Positions 50,804-59,959 of a stretch of 64,000 nt of DNA are shown here, in pieces. The DNA lies in the NCBI RefSeq assembly GCF_004028635.1, contig NZ_RQJW01000006.1:372001-436000 (forward strand). The letters run 5' to 3'. The position numbers were made by a program, and so were the translations under genes. Source of the stretch: Streptomyces cyaneus (GTDB lineage: Bacteria; Actinomycetota; Actinomycetes; Streptomycetales; Streptomycetaceae). The notes under the pieces are model-generated. The model was not told where the DNA came from. It worked only from the letters and a program-made list of their open reading frames with translations, and did not search any database. The stretch's first letter is position 1. Each line of letters begins with the position of its first letter.

Positions 50804-52795
50804 ATGGCGGGCGTGATCGACATGACCGCTCGCAGAACGCCCCCGTCGTCCCTGCTCACGCGGCTGCGCGGCCGAACGCCCGGGCTGGGCGCCAGCCTTC
50901 TGTCAGGCGCGGTGGCGGCGGGGCTGGGGCTGGGTGTGTTCGCCGTGCTGGTGATGGTGCTGTGGGTCAGTTCGCCGTATCCGGACAGCGGGCCGGGGGG
51001 CGCGCTGCGGATCGCCGCCGTGCTGTGGCTGCTGGCGCACGGCGCCGAACTGGTCCGCACCGACACCCTCTCCGGCGTCCCCGCGCCCATGGGTGTCACG
51101 CCGATGCTGCTGCTCGTACTGCCGGTGCTGCTGGTGCACCGGGCGGCACGCGACACGGCGGCGGACGGCGGCGATGGGATGCCACTGGTGCCGGGGCGCA
51201 CGGCGTGGGCGGGCGTCGTGCTCGGGTACCTCGGGATCGGGACGGCGGCCGCGGTGTACGCGGCGGGGGGCGAGCTGCGGCCCGCGTGGTGGTGGACCGG
51301 ACTGTGGGTGTCGGCGGTCGTGATGGGAGCGGCGGGGGCGGGGGTGTGGACGGCGTGCGGACGGCCGCCCGAGGTGGTGGAGCGTGTGCTGGCCGGGCTG
51401 CCGAGATGGGTACGGCGGCTGGTGCCCGGGGTGCGGGCGCGCGCCCGTCTCGGCGCGGCGGCGCGTGCGGCCGTGGCCGGCGCGGCGGCCCTGGTCGGAG
51501 GCGGGGCGTTGCTGGTGGGCGGGTCGCTGGTGTGGCACGGCACGGCGACGCGAGGGTCATTTCTGCAACTGACGGAGGGGTGGTCGGGGCGGTTCGCGGT
51601 GCTGCTGCTGTGCCTGGCGCTCGTGCCGAACGCGGCGGTGTGGGCGGCGACGTATGCGCTGGGCCCGGGTTTCGTGCTCGGGGCGGGGCATGTGGTGGCG
51701 CCGGCGTCCTCGGCCCCCACGCCGTTGCTGCCGCCGCTTCCGCTGCTGGAGGCGCTGCCGGACGCGGGGGTTGCGGGGCCTGTGCAGTGGGGGGTCGGGG
51801 CGGTGCCGGTTGTGGCGGGGGTGGTGGTCGGGTGGTTTGTGGCCGGGGCGGCGACGGGGGGTGGGCGGGCTGCTGAGGAGGTTCGGACCCAGGGCGGGCG
51901 GGCCGCTGAGGGGTATCGGACCCAGGGCGGGCGGGCAGCTGTCGCGGCCCCGTCTCGGGCTGGGCACGTGGCTGCTGAGGTCTGGTCGGGCGGGCGTACT
52001 GCCGCGGTTGCCGTGCTGGCTGCCGTGTTCTGCGCGGTCGTGGTCGCTGTGCTGGCCGCTCAGTCGGGTGGGCCGCTGGGTGTCGGGATGCTCGCGAGCT
52101 TCGGGCCGGTGTGGTGGCAGGCGGGGGCGGCGACGCTGGCGTGGGTCGCGGGGCTGGCGGTCCCTGTGGCGGTGCTCGTGCGGGCGTGGCGGTGCCGGGC
52201 GGGGGCGGTGCGTCGGGCGGAGCAGGGGAGCGAGACGCAGGGGGCGCGGATCGGCAAGCCGCGGGTGGAGGCGTCGGGGAAGGGCGGCTCGGGGGATGGC
52301 GGCTCGGGGAAGGGCGGCTCGAAGGACGGCGGCTCGGGGAAGGGTGGCTCGGGTGAGAGCGGCTCGGATCCGGGTGGACGCCGGTTGCGGGAGCGGCTGC
52401 CGTTGGCCGGCGGGAGGCTGTCGCGGGCGGCGGAGTCGGGGGAGCGCGAGGGAGCGCCGACGGACTCCAAGACGGGTGCGAAGGCTGACTCGTGGACGGG
52501 CGCGAAGACGGACTCCAAGACGGGGCACAACGCTTACGGCGAGGAGGCCCCTGTCACGGCCCCGGCGCCGGACCAGTCCCTCCCGCAGCAGGGCAAGGAC
52601 CAGGACGCCCGGTCTGCGCAGTACGCCGAGGATGCTCCCTACGAGGCTTCCGGCCAGGGCATCCCGCACCTGGCGTACGACCACGACACGACCTTCGAGC
52701 CGTACGACTACCCGCTCACCGAGCCGTCGCCGCAGCCGTCGGCCGAGCAGTCGCAGGAGCAACCGCCGGAGTCGTCACCCGAGCCGTCGCCTTGA
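50804..52795 (+). CDS. DUF6350 polytopic membrane protein
   Basis: 663 aa from the ATG at 50804; GTG 50813 and ATG 50822 are alternatives since GGGAG lies close to the first ATG. About nine hydrophobic helices are visible through residue ~470, starting SLLSGAVAAGLGLGVFAVLV and including MGVTPMLLLVLPVLLVHRAA and LLLCLALVPNAAVWAATYAL. The layout matches the DUF6350 proteins found upstream of purN in Streptomyces. The C-terminal ~190 residues are soluble and of low complexity, with GKGGSGDGGS-type repeats and an acidic Pro/Gln/Ser tail. Function unknown. Confidence 0.82.
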   Translation: MAGVIDMTARRTPPSSLLTRLRGRTPGLGASLLSGAVAAGLGLGVFAVLVMVLWVSSPYPDSGPGGALRIAAVLWLLAHGAELVRTDTLSGVPAPMGVTPMLLLVLPVLLVHRAARDTAADGGDGMPLVPGRTAWAGVVLGYLGIGTAAAVYAAGGELRPAWWWTGLWVSAVVMGAAGAGVWTACGRPPEVVERVLAGLPRWVRRLVPGVRARARLGAAARAAVAGAAALVGGGALLVGGSLVWHGTATRGSFLQLTEGWSGRFAVLLLCLALVPNAAVWAATYALGPGFVLGAGHVVAPASSAPTPLLPPLPLLEALPDAGVAGPVQWGVGAVPVVAGVVVGWFVAGAATGGGRAAEEVRTQGGRAAEGYRTQGGRAAVAAPSRAGHVAAEVWSGGRTAAVAVLAAVFCAVVVAVLAAQSGGPLGVGMLASFGPVWWQAGAATLAWVAGLAVPVAVLVRAWRCRAGAVRRAEQGSETQGARIGKPRVEASGKGGSGDGGSGKGGSKDGGSGKGGSGESGSDPGGRRLRERLPLAGGRLSRAAESGEREGAPTDSKTGAKADSWTGAKTDSKTGHNAYGEEAPVTAPAPDQSLPQQGKDQDARSAQYAEDAPYEASGQGIPHLAYDHDTTFEPYDYPLTEPSPQPSAEQSQEQPPESSPEPSP

Positions 52796-52798
52796 TCC

Positions 52799-53581
52799 TT
52801 AATCCGTCGTGCCCAGAACCCCCCGCAACTCCTCCGGCAAATGCTCATTGCACGCCTGCTTCGCCTCGTTCGTCAGCGCATCGTTCGTGCAGGTGTAGTA
52901 GTCGCTGTAGACCACCTGCGCCGTGAACCCGGCCGCGACCACCGCGATGGCCAGGGACGCCGTGACCAGGCCGCTCACCGCCGCTGTCGTCTGGGGGCGG
53001 CCGGTGGGGCGGGGGGCCGGGGTGTCCGGGTCGGGGGTGCGGGGCTTGGTGCGGAGGCTGGTGATGCCCCAGTAGAGGGCCAGCGCGCCGAGGAGCAGCG
53101 CGACGTACGGCCAGCTGAAGAGGGCGAAGAAGAAGGCCCACATACCGGAGAGCAGGGCGTAGCGAGCGCGGCGCTGGGCGGGGTCGGTGGGGTCCCAGCG
53201 CATGCCCGAGGTCGGGCCGCCGTTTCCGGGGCCTTCGGGGCCGCCGCGGGGGCGGTCGCCGAAGCCGTCGGGGGAGCGGCCCGGCTGGCGGTCGCTCCAC
53301 TGGCTGCCCCAGGGGGAGTGCCCGCCACCCTCGCCCGACCCCTGCGAGCCGTCCTCGCCCGAAGGGCGCCGCGGCTGCCACGGGCGGTCCGGTGTGCCCT
53401 CCGGAGGGGGCGCGAAGGGGTTGTCGTCCTGGGCGCCGCTGCTCTGTTCGTCGCCGGGCTTCTTGCCCGAGGGCGCGTCGGGAGGCGAGGCGGGCCGCTC
53501 TCGCAGCAGGACGGCGCCACGCTTCCCTCCCTGCGCGGACTGCGGAGGGAGAGTGAGGAGTCGCAGGCTGCGGTCCGACAT
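52799..53581 (-). CDS. hypothetical membrane protein with proline-rich N-terminus
   Basis: 260 aa from the ATG at 53581. The first ~135 residues are Pro/Gly/Asp-rich and disordered (FAPPPEGTPDRPWQPRRPSG). Three hydrophobic helices follow: YALLSGMWAFFFALFSWPYV, ALLLGALALYWGITSL and AVSGLVTASLAIAVVAAGFT. A short outside tail has three Cys (YYTCTNDALTNEAKQACNEH). The arrangement resembles DUF4190-like actinobacterial membrane proteins. Its stop lies 4 bp from the convergent DUF6350 stop. No function can be assigned. Confidence 0.7.
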   Translation of the reverse strand: MSDRSLRLLTLPPQSAQGGKRGAVLLRERPASPPDAPSGKKPGDEQSSGAQDDNPFAPPPEGTPDRPWQPRRPSGEDGSQGSGEGGGHSPWGSQWSDRQPGRSPDGFGDRPRGGPEGPGNGGPTSGMRWDPTDPAQRRARYALLSGMWAFFFALFSWPYVALLLGALALYWGITSLRTKPRTPDPDTPAPRPTGRPQTTAAVSGLVTASLAIAVVAAGFTAQVVYSDYYTCTNDALTNEAKQACNEHLPEELRGVLGTTD

Positions 53582-53853
53582 CAAGTGAGCGTCTTCCCCT
53601 TGGTGAACGACTGATCCGACATGAGCTGTCACTTCGTGAACGCACCGCACCACGACCGCGTTCCCGGGCCAGCTCCCCCAGACGCTACCTTCCGGCCACG
53701 CCCCCGTCCCGTGGGGGCTGCCCGTAGTGCCGGTATCGTTGCTGACGGTCGGCCGCTTCGTAGACTTCCCCGTATCCCGGGGCGCGATGCATTCGTACGA
53801 ATATACAAAGCGTCGGCCGCATGAAGAACGCACCCCCGAGAAAGGGCCCCACC

Positions 53854-54488
53854 GTGGCCGCCAAGCCCGTGGCCGAGCGTGCCAAGCGCCTCGTCGTGCT
53901 GGTCTCCGGATCCGGCACCAATCTGCAGGCGCTGCTCGACGAGATCGCCGCCGTCGGTGCCGAGGCGTACGGCGCAAAGATCGTGGCCGTCGGTGCCGAC
54001 CGCGAGAACATCGAGGGGCTCGCGCGGGCCGAGCGCGCCGGGCTGCCGACCTTCGTGCGCAAGGTCAAGGACTACGACAGCCGGGAGGAGTGGGACGCGG
54101 CGCTCGCCGAGGCCGTCTCCTCCTACGAGCCCGATCTCGTCGTCTCCGCCGGGTTCATGAAGATCGTGGGCAAGGAGTTCCTCGCGCGTTTCGGCGGGCG
54201 GTTCGTGAACACCCACCCGGCCCTTCTCCCCAGTTTTCCCGGCGCCCACGGCGTCCGTGACGCCCTCGCGTACGGAGCCAGGGTCACCGGCTGCACCGTC
54301 CACTTCGTCGACGACGGCGTCGACACCGGGCCGATCATCGCTCAGGGCGTGGTGGAGGTCCGGGACGAGGACGACGAGAGCGCTCTGCACGAGCGCATCA
54401 AGGAAGTCGAGCGAAGGCTGCTCGTCGAGGTCGTGGGGCGGCTCGCCCGCAACGGCTATCGCATTGAGGGACGAAAGGTAGTTATTCA

Positions 54489-54492
<4 letters not shown>
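53854..54492 (+). CDS. purN: phosphoribosylglycinamide formyltransferase
   Basis: 212 aa from the GTG at 53854 (AAAGGG upstream; an ATG at 53821 would add 11 atypical residues). Signature segments are RLVVLVSGSGTNLQALLDEI (substrate-binding loop), VSAGFMKIVGKEFL and the catalytic FVNTHPALLPSFPGAHGVRD (Asn and His), plus the Asp in VDDGVDTGPII. It transfers a formyl group from 10-formyl-THF to GAR in purine synthesis. Its stop overlaps the purH start by GTGA, forming a purNH operon. Confidence 0.97.
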
Positions 54493-56060
<1,568 letters not shown>

Positions 56061-56068
56061 TCCGCATG

Positions 56069-56111
56069 TGACGCAGGGCCCGCCGTTCGATCGACGGCGG
56101 GCCCTGCGTCA
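56069..56111. terminator. 17-bp hairpin terminator after purH
   Basis: TGACGCAGGGCCCGCCG, 9-nt loop, and the exact complement at 56095-56111. It overlaps the stop codon of the convergent kinase gene and can terminate both transcripts. Confidence 0.88.
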
Positions 56112-57908
56112 TGTGGAACTGCGCAGCGCCGCCCAGGTGTTGGGACCCACCTGACCGTCCACCTCAAGTCCCTTGGAGCTCTGGAACTGCTTGACCGCGG
56201 ACTCGGTGTCCCTGCCGAACTCGCCGTCCACGCCCGCGCTGCCGACGCCGTAGCCGCGCTTGGTGAGCATGCACTGCACCTGGACGACGCGTTGGCCCTT
56301 GTCGCCGTAGTCGGTGAGTTCGGTGCCGAAGTAGTACGTGCACTGGGAGATCCAGGGCGGGGTGGCGGGTGTGGTGGCGGTCTTGGTGGGGGTGGCGGTC
56401 GGGGCGGTGCCGCCACTGCTGCCGCCGCTGTCGTCGCCGTCGGATGTGGGGGCGGCTTCGTCGGTGGGGGTGGACTGCGTTGCGCCTGCGCCGCCTACGG
56501 GTGCGTTCGGGCTCTCTGACTTCTCGGCCTCCGCATCCCCCGGGCTGGTGTCCTTCCCCTTCCCCTTCCCTTTCTCGTTGTCCTTGTCGCCGGAGGGCGA
56601 CGTGGAGGAGCTGGGGAGGGGAGAGGCGTGCGCGTCGTCGGGGGCGGTGCTGCCGACTGTCGTCGGTGCGGCCGAGGCCGTTTCGTCGAGGGACGGGCGG
56701 GTGAGGAAGAAGGCGCCCGCGGCGACGGCGCACACGGCGAGGCCGGCGGCGACGGCGAGGTGGGCCTTCCGCTTCTTCCCACCGCCCCCGTCCTCCGGCG
56801 ACGGGGTCTGGATGGGGGTGGCGTGCTGCCAGGAGGGCGGTGCAGACGGTCCGAACGCGGTGCCGGGAGGCGCAGGCTGCTGTGCCGGCGCACGCAACTG
56901 GACGGTCTCGTGAACGGCGACCTGTTCCAGTACGTCGCAGGCCTGCCCCCGTGCCAGCAGCCGGGCGCTCAGAGGCTCGTGCCAGACGGCCGCGCGGCCG
57001 TGGCCGGCGGCCGTGGCGGCGTCGGTGAGCTGCCGTGGGGTGGGGCGCACGGCGGGGTCCTTGGCGAGGCAGGCGGACAGGAGAGCGGCCAACGCGGGGT
57101 CCCCGGCCGAGAGCTCCGCCATGATCTCCTGCTTGGGCTCCTCGAAGGCGACCCGGTGCATCACGTCGACGCCGGTGCCGTCCCCGAAGGGGGCGTGGCC
57201 GGTGGCGGCGTAGATCAGGCTCCCCGCGAGCGAGAAGACGTCGGAGGCGGTGTCGCACCGCCCCTCGCGCAGATACTCGGGCGCCATGAAGGCCGGTGTG
57301 CCGACCCTGCTCCCGGTCGAGGTGATCGCGCTGCTGTCGGCGGCCTGCGCGATGCCGAAGTCGATGACGTGCGCGCCCTGCGGGGACAGGATCACGTTGG
57401 ACGGCTTGAGATCCCTGTGTACGACATCGGCGGCGGCCATCGCCGACAGGGCCTGCCCGAGGTCCGCCACCAGCCGCCACACGCCGGCCGGCGCCAGTGT
57501 GCCGCAGTCGCGCACGGCGTCGGCGAGGTTGAGGCCGGGCACGTACTGCGTCGCCATCCACAGCAGCGTGTCGTCGAACCCGGTGCCGAGCAGCTGCGGC
57601 GCACGCGGGGTGTGGACCCGGGCATGTACGGAGGCCTCCCGCTCGAAGCGCCTGCGGAAGCGGGGGTCTTCGGCGTACTCGGGGCGGATCACCTTGACGG
57701 CGGCGAGGCCGGGGGTGTTGTCGGCGGGGCGGGCGAGGTAGACCCGGCCCATGCCGCCGCTGCCGAGGAGGCCGAGGGGCAGGTACGGTCCGATGCGGCC
57801 GGGGTCGGTGCGTTGCAGCGGGGTCGCGCCCGCTTCTTGCAGTTGCTGCAGGCCGACGTCATCGGACGTCGGCCCGTGCGGCGGCACGGGTTGCCGCTGG
57901 TCGCTCAT
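56109..57908 (-). CDS. transmembrane Ser/Thr protein kinase with extracellular peptidoglycan-binding domain
   Basis: 599 aa from the ATG at 57908, with GGGGGAC upstream. The kinase domain (~38-300) has LGLLGSGGMGRVYLAR (P-loop), AAVKVIRPE (Lys), VVHRDLKPSNVILS (catalytic loop), VIDFGIA (DFG) and GTPAFMAPEYL. A juxtamembrane Pro-rich region leads to one transmembrane helix (AHLAVAAGLAVCAVAAGAFF, ~395-415). A Ser/Thr/Asp-rich stalk and a C-terminal PG_binding_1 domain follow (~535-599; VQVQCMLTKRGYGVGSAGVD, ending GQVGPNTWAALRSS). PknB-type kinases usually sense the wall through PASTA repeats, so a PG_binding_1 sensor is a variation. Neighbouring genes also encode PG-binding proteins. Confidence 0.92.
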   Translation of the reverse strand: MSDQRQPVPPHGPTSDDVGLQQLQEAGATPLQRTDPGRIGPYLPLGLLGSGGMGRVYLARPADNTPGLAAVKVIRPEYAEDPRFRRRFEREASVHARVHTPRAPQLLGTGFDDTLLWMATQYVPGLNLADAVRDCGTLAPAGVWRLVADLGQALSAMAAADVVHRDLKPSNVILSPQGAHVIDFGIAQAADSSAITSTGSRVGTPAFMAPEYLREGRCDTASDVFSLAGSLIYAATGHAPFGDGTGVDVMHRVAFEEPKQEIMAELSAGDPALAALLSACLAKDPAVRPTPRQLTDAATAAGHGRAAVWHEPLSARLLARGQACDVLEQVAVHETVQLRAPAQQPAPPGTAFGPSAPPSWQHATPIQTPSPEDGGGGKKRKAHLAVAAGLAVCAVAAGAFFLTRPSLDETASAAPTTVGSTAPDDAHASPLPSSSTSPSGDKDNEKGKGKGKDTSPGDAEAEKSESPNAPVGGAGATQSTPTDEAAPTSDGDDSGGSSGGTAPTATPTKTATTPATPPWISQCTYYFGTELTDYGDKGQRVVQVQCMLTKRGYGVGSAGVDGEFGRDTESAVKQFQSSKGLEVDGQVGPNTWAALRSST

Positions 57909-57994
57909 CTGTCCCCCGAGTGCTTTCTCTTCCCCAACGCGTCTTTCTTCCACGGTCGTTGACGAGGCTATCGCGCTGCTGGGCGACGGGGGGT

Positions 57995-58033
57995 GGTGGC
58001 GGTGAGCGTGACGACGTGACGCTCACCGCCACC
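57995..58033. terminator. 15-bp hairpin ending the leftward surface-protein operon
   Basis: GGTGGCGGTGAGCGT, 9-nt loop, ACGCTCACCGCCACC, placed 12 bp after the stop of the gene at 58,045 (leftward). Confidence 0.85.
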
Positions 58034-58044
58034 GCGCAGCGGCG

Positions 58045-58638
58045 TCAGTAGTGGCTGATGGTCTTGCTGCGGTGATAGATGCGCGTCCCCGTCTCGAAGA
58101 CGTAGACCCCGTCGCCCTGCATCACCTTGTGGAGGTGGTAGGCGCCGCCGTCGTGGTACTTGGAGGTGTCTCCGCGGTGGAGTTCCACGAACCCGAAGAG
58201 CCCGCCGCTCTTGTACCGCACGGCGGAACCGCTCCACTCCAGCCGGTCGTCGGCCTTGCTCCAGGTGGCGTCGCCGACCCATCCGTCGGCAGTCAGGTCG
58301 TAGCGCTTCTGCCACGTGATGGTGGCCGCCTTGGTCTGGGCGCCGAAGTATCCGTCGATGTCATAAGGCTCCATCAGGTGTTCGGCGGCCAGGATGCTCT
58401 GCCAGAGCATGACGATGTCGGTGTTCGAGGATTCGCTGCAGCCGTAGCAGAGCGAGTTGCCGAGTTCCTCGAAGTGGTCGCCGAAGTCGTCGGTGAGGCT
58501 GTCGTCGCCGTCCACGAACGTGGTGCCGTACGCCCCGGAGTTGTTCGCGTACGCGGCCTGTGCCGGGGTGACGGTGAGCAGAGTCGACAGGCCCGCGACC
58601 AGGATGCCGAGGCCGATCTTCCCCCGTAGCTTGGACAT
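58045..58638 (-). CDS. secreted peptidoglycan-binding-domain protein
   Basis: 197 aa from the ATG at 58638, with GAAAGGA upstream. A signal peptide (SKLRGKIGLGILVAGLSTLL ... AQA, ~2-29) precedes a segment with two Cys (SLCYGCSESS). A PG_binding_1-like helical domain follows (~75-135; VMLWQSILAAEHLMEPYDID, then DGWVGDATWSKADDRL). The C-terminal ~60 residues are beta-rich (VELHRGDTSKYHDGGAYHLH). It probably binds wall glycan outside the cell; no catalytic motif is visible. It is the last gene of a leftward run starting at 62,349. Confidence 0.8.
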   Translation of the reverse strand: MSKLRGKIGLGILVAGLSTLLTVTPAQAAYANNSGAYGTTFVDGDDSLTDDFGDHFEELGNSLCYGCSESSNTDIVMLWQSILAAEHLMEPYDIDGYFGAQTKAATITWQKRYDLTADGWVGDATWSKADDRLEWSGSAVRYKSGGLFGFVELHRGDTSKYHDGGAYHLHKVMQGDGVYVFETGTRIYHRSKTISHY

Positions 58639-58670
58639 GGGTGTGTTCCTTTCGGGTGTGAGCGAGTGGA

Positions 58671-59234
58671 TCAGCAACCGCTCGTGCTGCTGCCGAACTT
58701 GATGCCCTTGACCTTGTACGTACCGGCGAGGCCGCCCCCGGTGTTGCTCGCGGTGGACCCGATGCGGTCTCCCGAGCACGTTCCGTTGGTCCAGTAGTAG
58801 ACGCGCTTGCTGCTCTTGTTGTAGATGCCGCCCACGGGATAGCCGTTGGGGTAGACGTTGGTCTGGAAACCGTGCATCCAGGAGCAGAGCTGGTCGGCGT
58901 TGCGTGTGTTCGTGCTGTACGAGCACTTGTGGCCGACGGAGGCGTTCCCTGTGACATCGGGGTCGTACTTGAAGAAGCACGCATAGCCCTGCGAACACTG
59001 GTTGCGGGCGAGGACGAGCCACTCACTGGCCTCCGACGCCGGAGTGACGGTGCCCGAGCCGAGGAGCAGGGCCTCGCCCGGTTCGACCGCGATCCGTTCG
59101 GCCGTCCCCGTGTGTGCGTTGCCGGTCGCGGCGCCCGCGGAGCCGTTGGCGGCGGTCAGCAGCCCGGCCGCCAGGACGGCGACGCCGAGCGCGGAAAGTG
59201 TCTTCGGGAGTCGTGCGGTGGTGGTGCTGCTCAC
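58671..59234 (-). CDS. secreted Cys-rich protein, peptidase-inhibitor I36-like
   Basis: 187 aa from the GTG at 59234 (GGAGAG upstream). A signal peptide (LPKTLSALGVAVLAAGLLTA ... AGA, ~9-36) leads to a secreted domain with six Cys (NQCSQGYACFFKYDPD, KCSYSTNTRNADQLC, TCSGDR ... SGC). The opening 'C-x-x-G-x-x-C-F-(F/Y)' resembles Streptomyces small secreted proteins annotated as peptidase inhibitor family I36 (beta/gamma-crystallin-like). That assignment is tentative. It lies in the surface-protein operon between the PG-binding protein and the Tat-type protein. Confidence 0.7.
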   Translation of the reverse strand: MSSTTTARLPKTLSALGVAVLAAGLLTAANGSAGAATGNAHTGTAERIAVEPGEALLLGSGTVTPASEASEWLVLARNQCSQGYACFFKYDPDVTGNASVGHKCSYSTNTRNADQLCSWMHGFQTNVYPNGYPVGGIYNKSSKRVYYWTNGTCSGDRIGSTASNTGGGLAGTYKVKGIKFGSSTSGC

Positions 59235-59266
59235 TGTTGTTCTCTCCTCGTTCTGGGTGTGGCCGG

Positions 59267-59959
59267 TCAGTTCGTGACCTGCACCTGTATCTGCTCCAGC
59301 CGACGTGCCTTGGCCCGCCGTTCGGGTGCCGTCGGGTCGTCCACCGCGCCGGGGCGCGGTCCGGCGCGCTTCACGGACCGGTCGCGGAATGTCCTCGTGA
59401 GTCGTGCGAGGGCCTTGGAGCGGGGCGCCACGTCGATCTGGAAGTGGCATTCGGCCGCGGGAGAAAGATCGGCGCCCCAGCGCACCACGCCGTCGCAGTC
59501 GGCGAGGATGTCGCGCACGATCCTCTTCTGGTGAGGCCACAGGCCGTCGCCGGCCCCGAGCGGGTACTGCAGGGGGTGCAGGGCGACGGCGGTGCCGGAG
59601 AGGTAGTTCGACTCGAAGGCGGCCCGTACGGCGGGGTCGGTCCGGTGGCCCGCGACGTCCCCGGAACCGTGCAGCGGGGCGACCTCGTAGTGCCAGCGCC
59701 TCGCGACGTGCAGCAGGACGGCGGCCGCGGCGTGATGCAGCCGTACGGTGGCGTCGGAGCCCTCTACGGGGAACGCCGCGACGGCGTCCGCGTCGATCGT
59801 CCAGCCGTTGTCGCTGTGCTCGGAGGTCCAGTCCTTCGCCGCCCGGTCGGCCGTGCCCGGGGCGTCGGCCGTGTCGGCAGCCCATGTCGGACGGGGCAGT
59901 GCGGTCAGCGCGGCGGCTGCTCCGGTGCCCAGCAGCAAGGTGCGGCGGTCGATGCTCAC
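59267..59959 (-). CDS. Tat-exported hypothetical protein
   Basis: 230 aa from the GTG at 59959, overlapping the upstream DUF1906 gene stop by GTGA. The N-terminus SIDRRTLLLGTGAAAALTAL carries a twin-arginine (RR-T-L-L) Tat signal ending near TWA. The mature part includes HHAAAAVLLHVARRWHYEVA and PHQKRIVRDILADCDGVVRW, a pattern with conserved His and Asp that could form a hydrolase-like site, but I recognise no family. Tight coupling to the DUF1906 gene suggests the products work together at the wall. Confidence 0.7.
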   Translation of the reverse strand: MSIDRRTLLLGTGAAAALTALPRPTWAADTADAPGTADRAAKDWTSEHSDNGWTIDADAVAAFPVEGSDATVRLHHAAAAVLLHVARRWHYEVAPLHGSGDVAGHRTDPAVRAAFESNYLSGTAVALHPLQYPLGAGDGLWPHQKRIVRDILADCDGVVRWGADLSPAAECHFQIDVAPRSKALARLTRTFRDRSVKRAGPRPGAVDDPTAPERRAKARRLEQIQVQVTN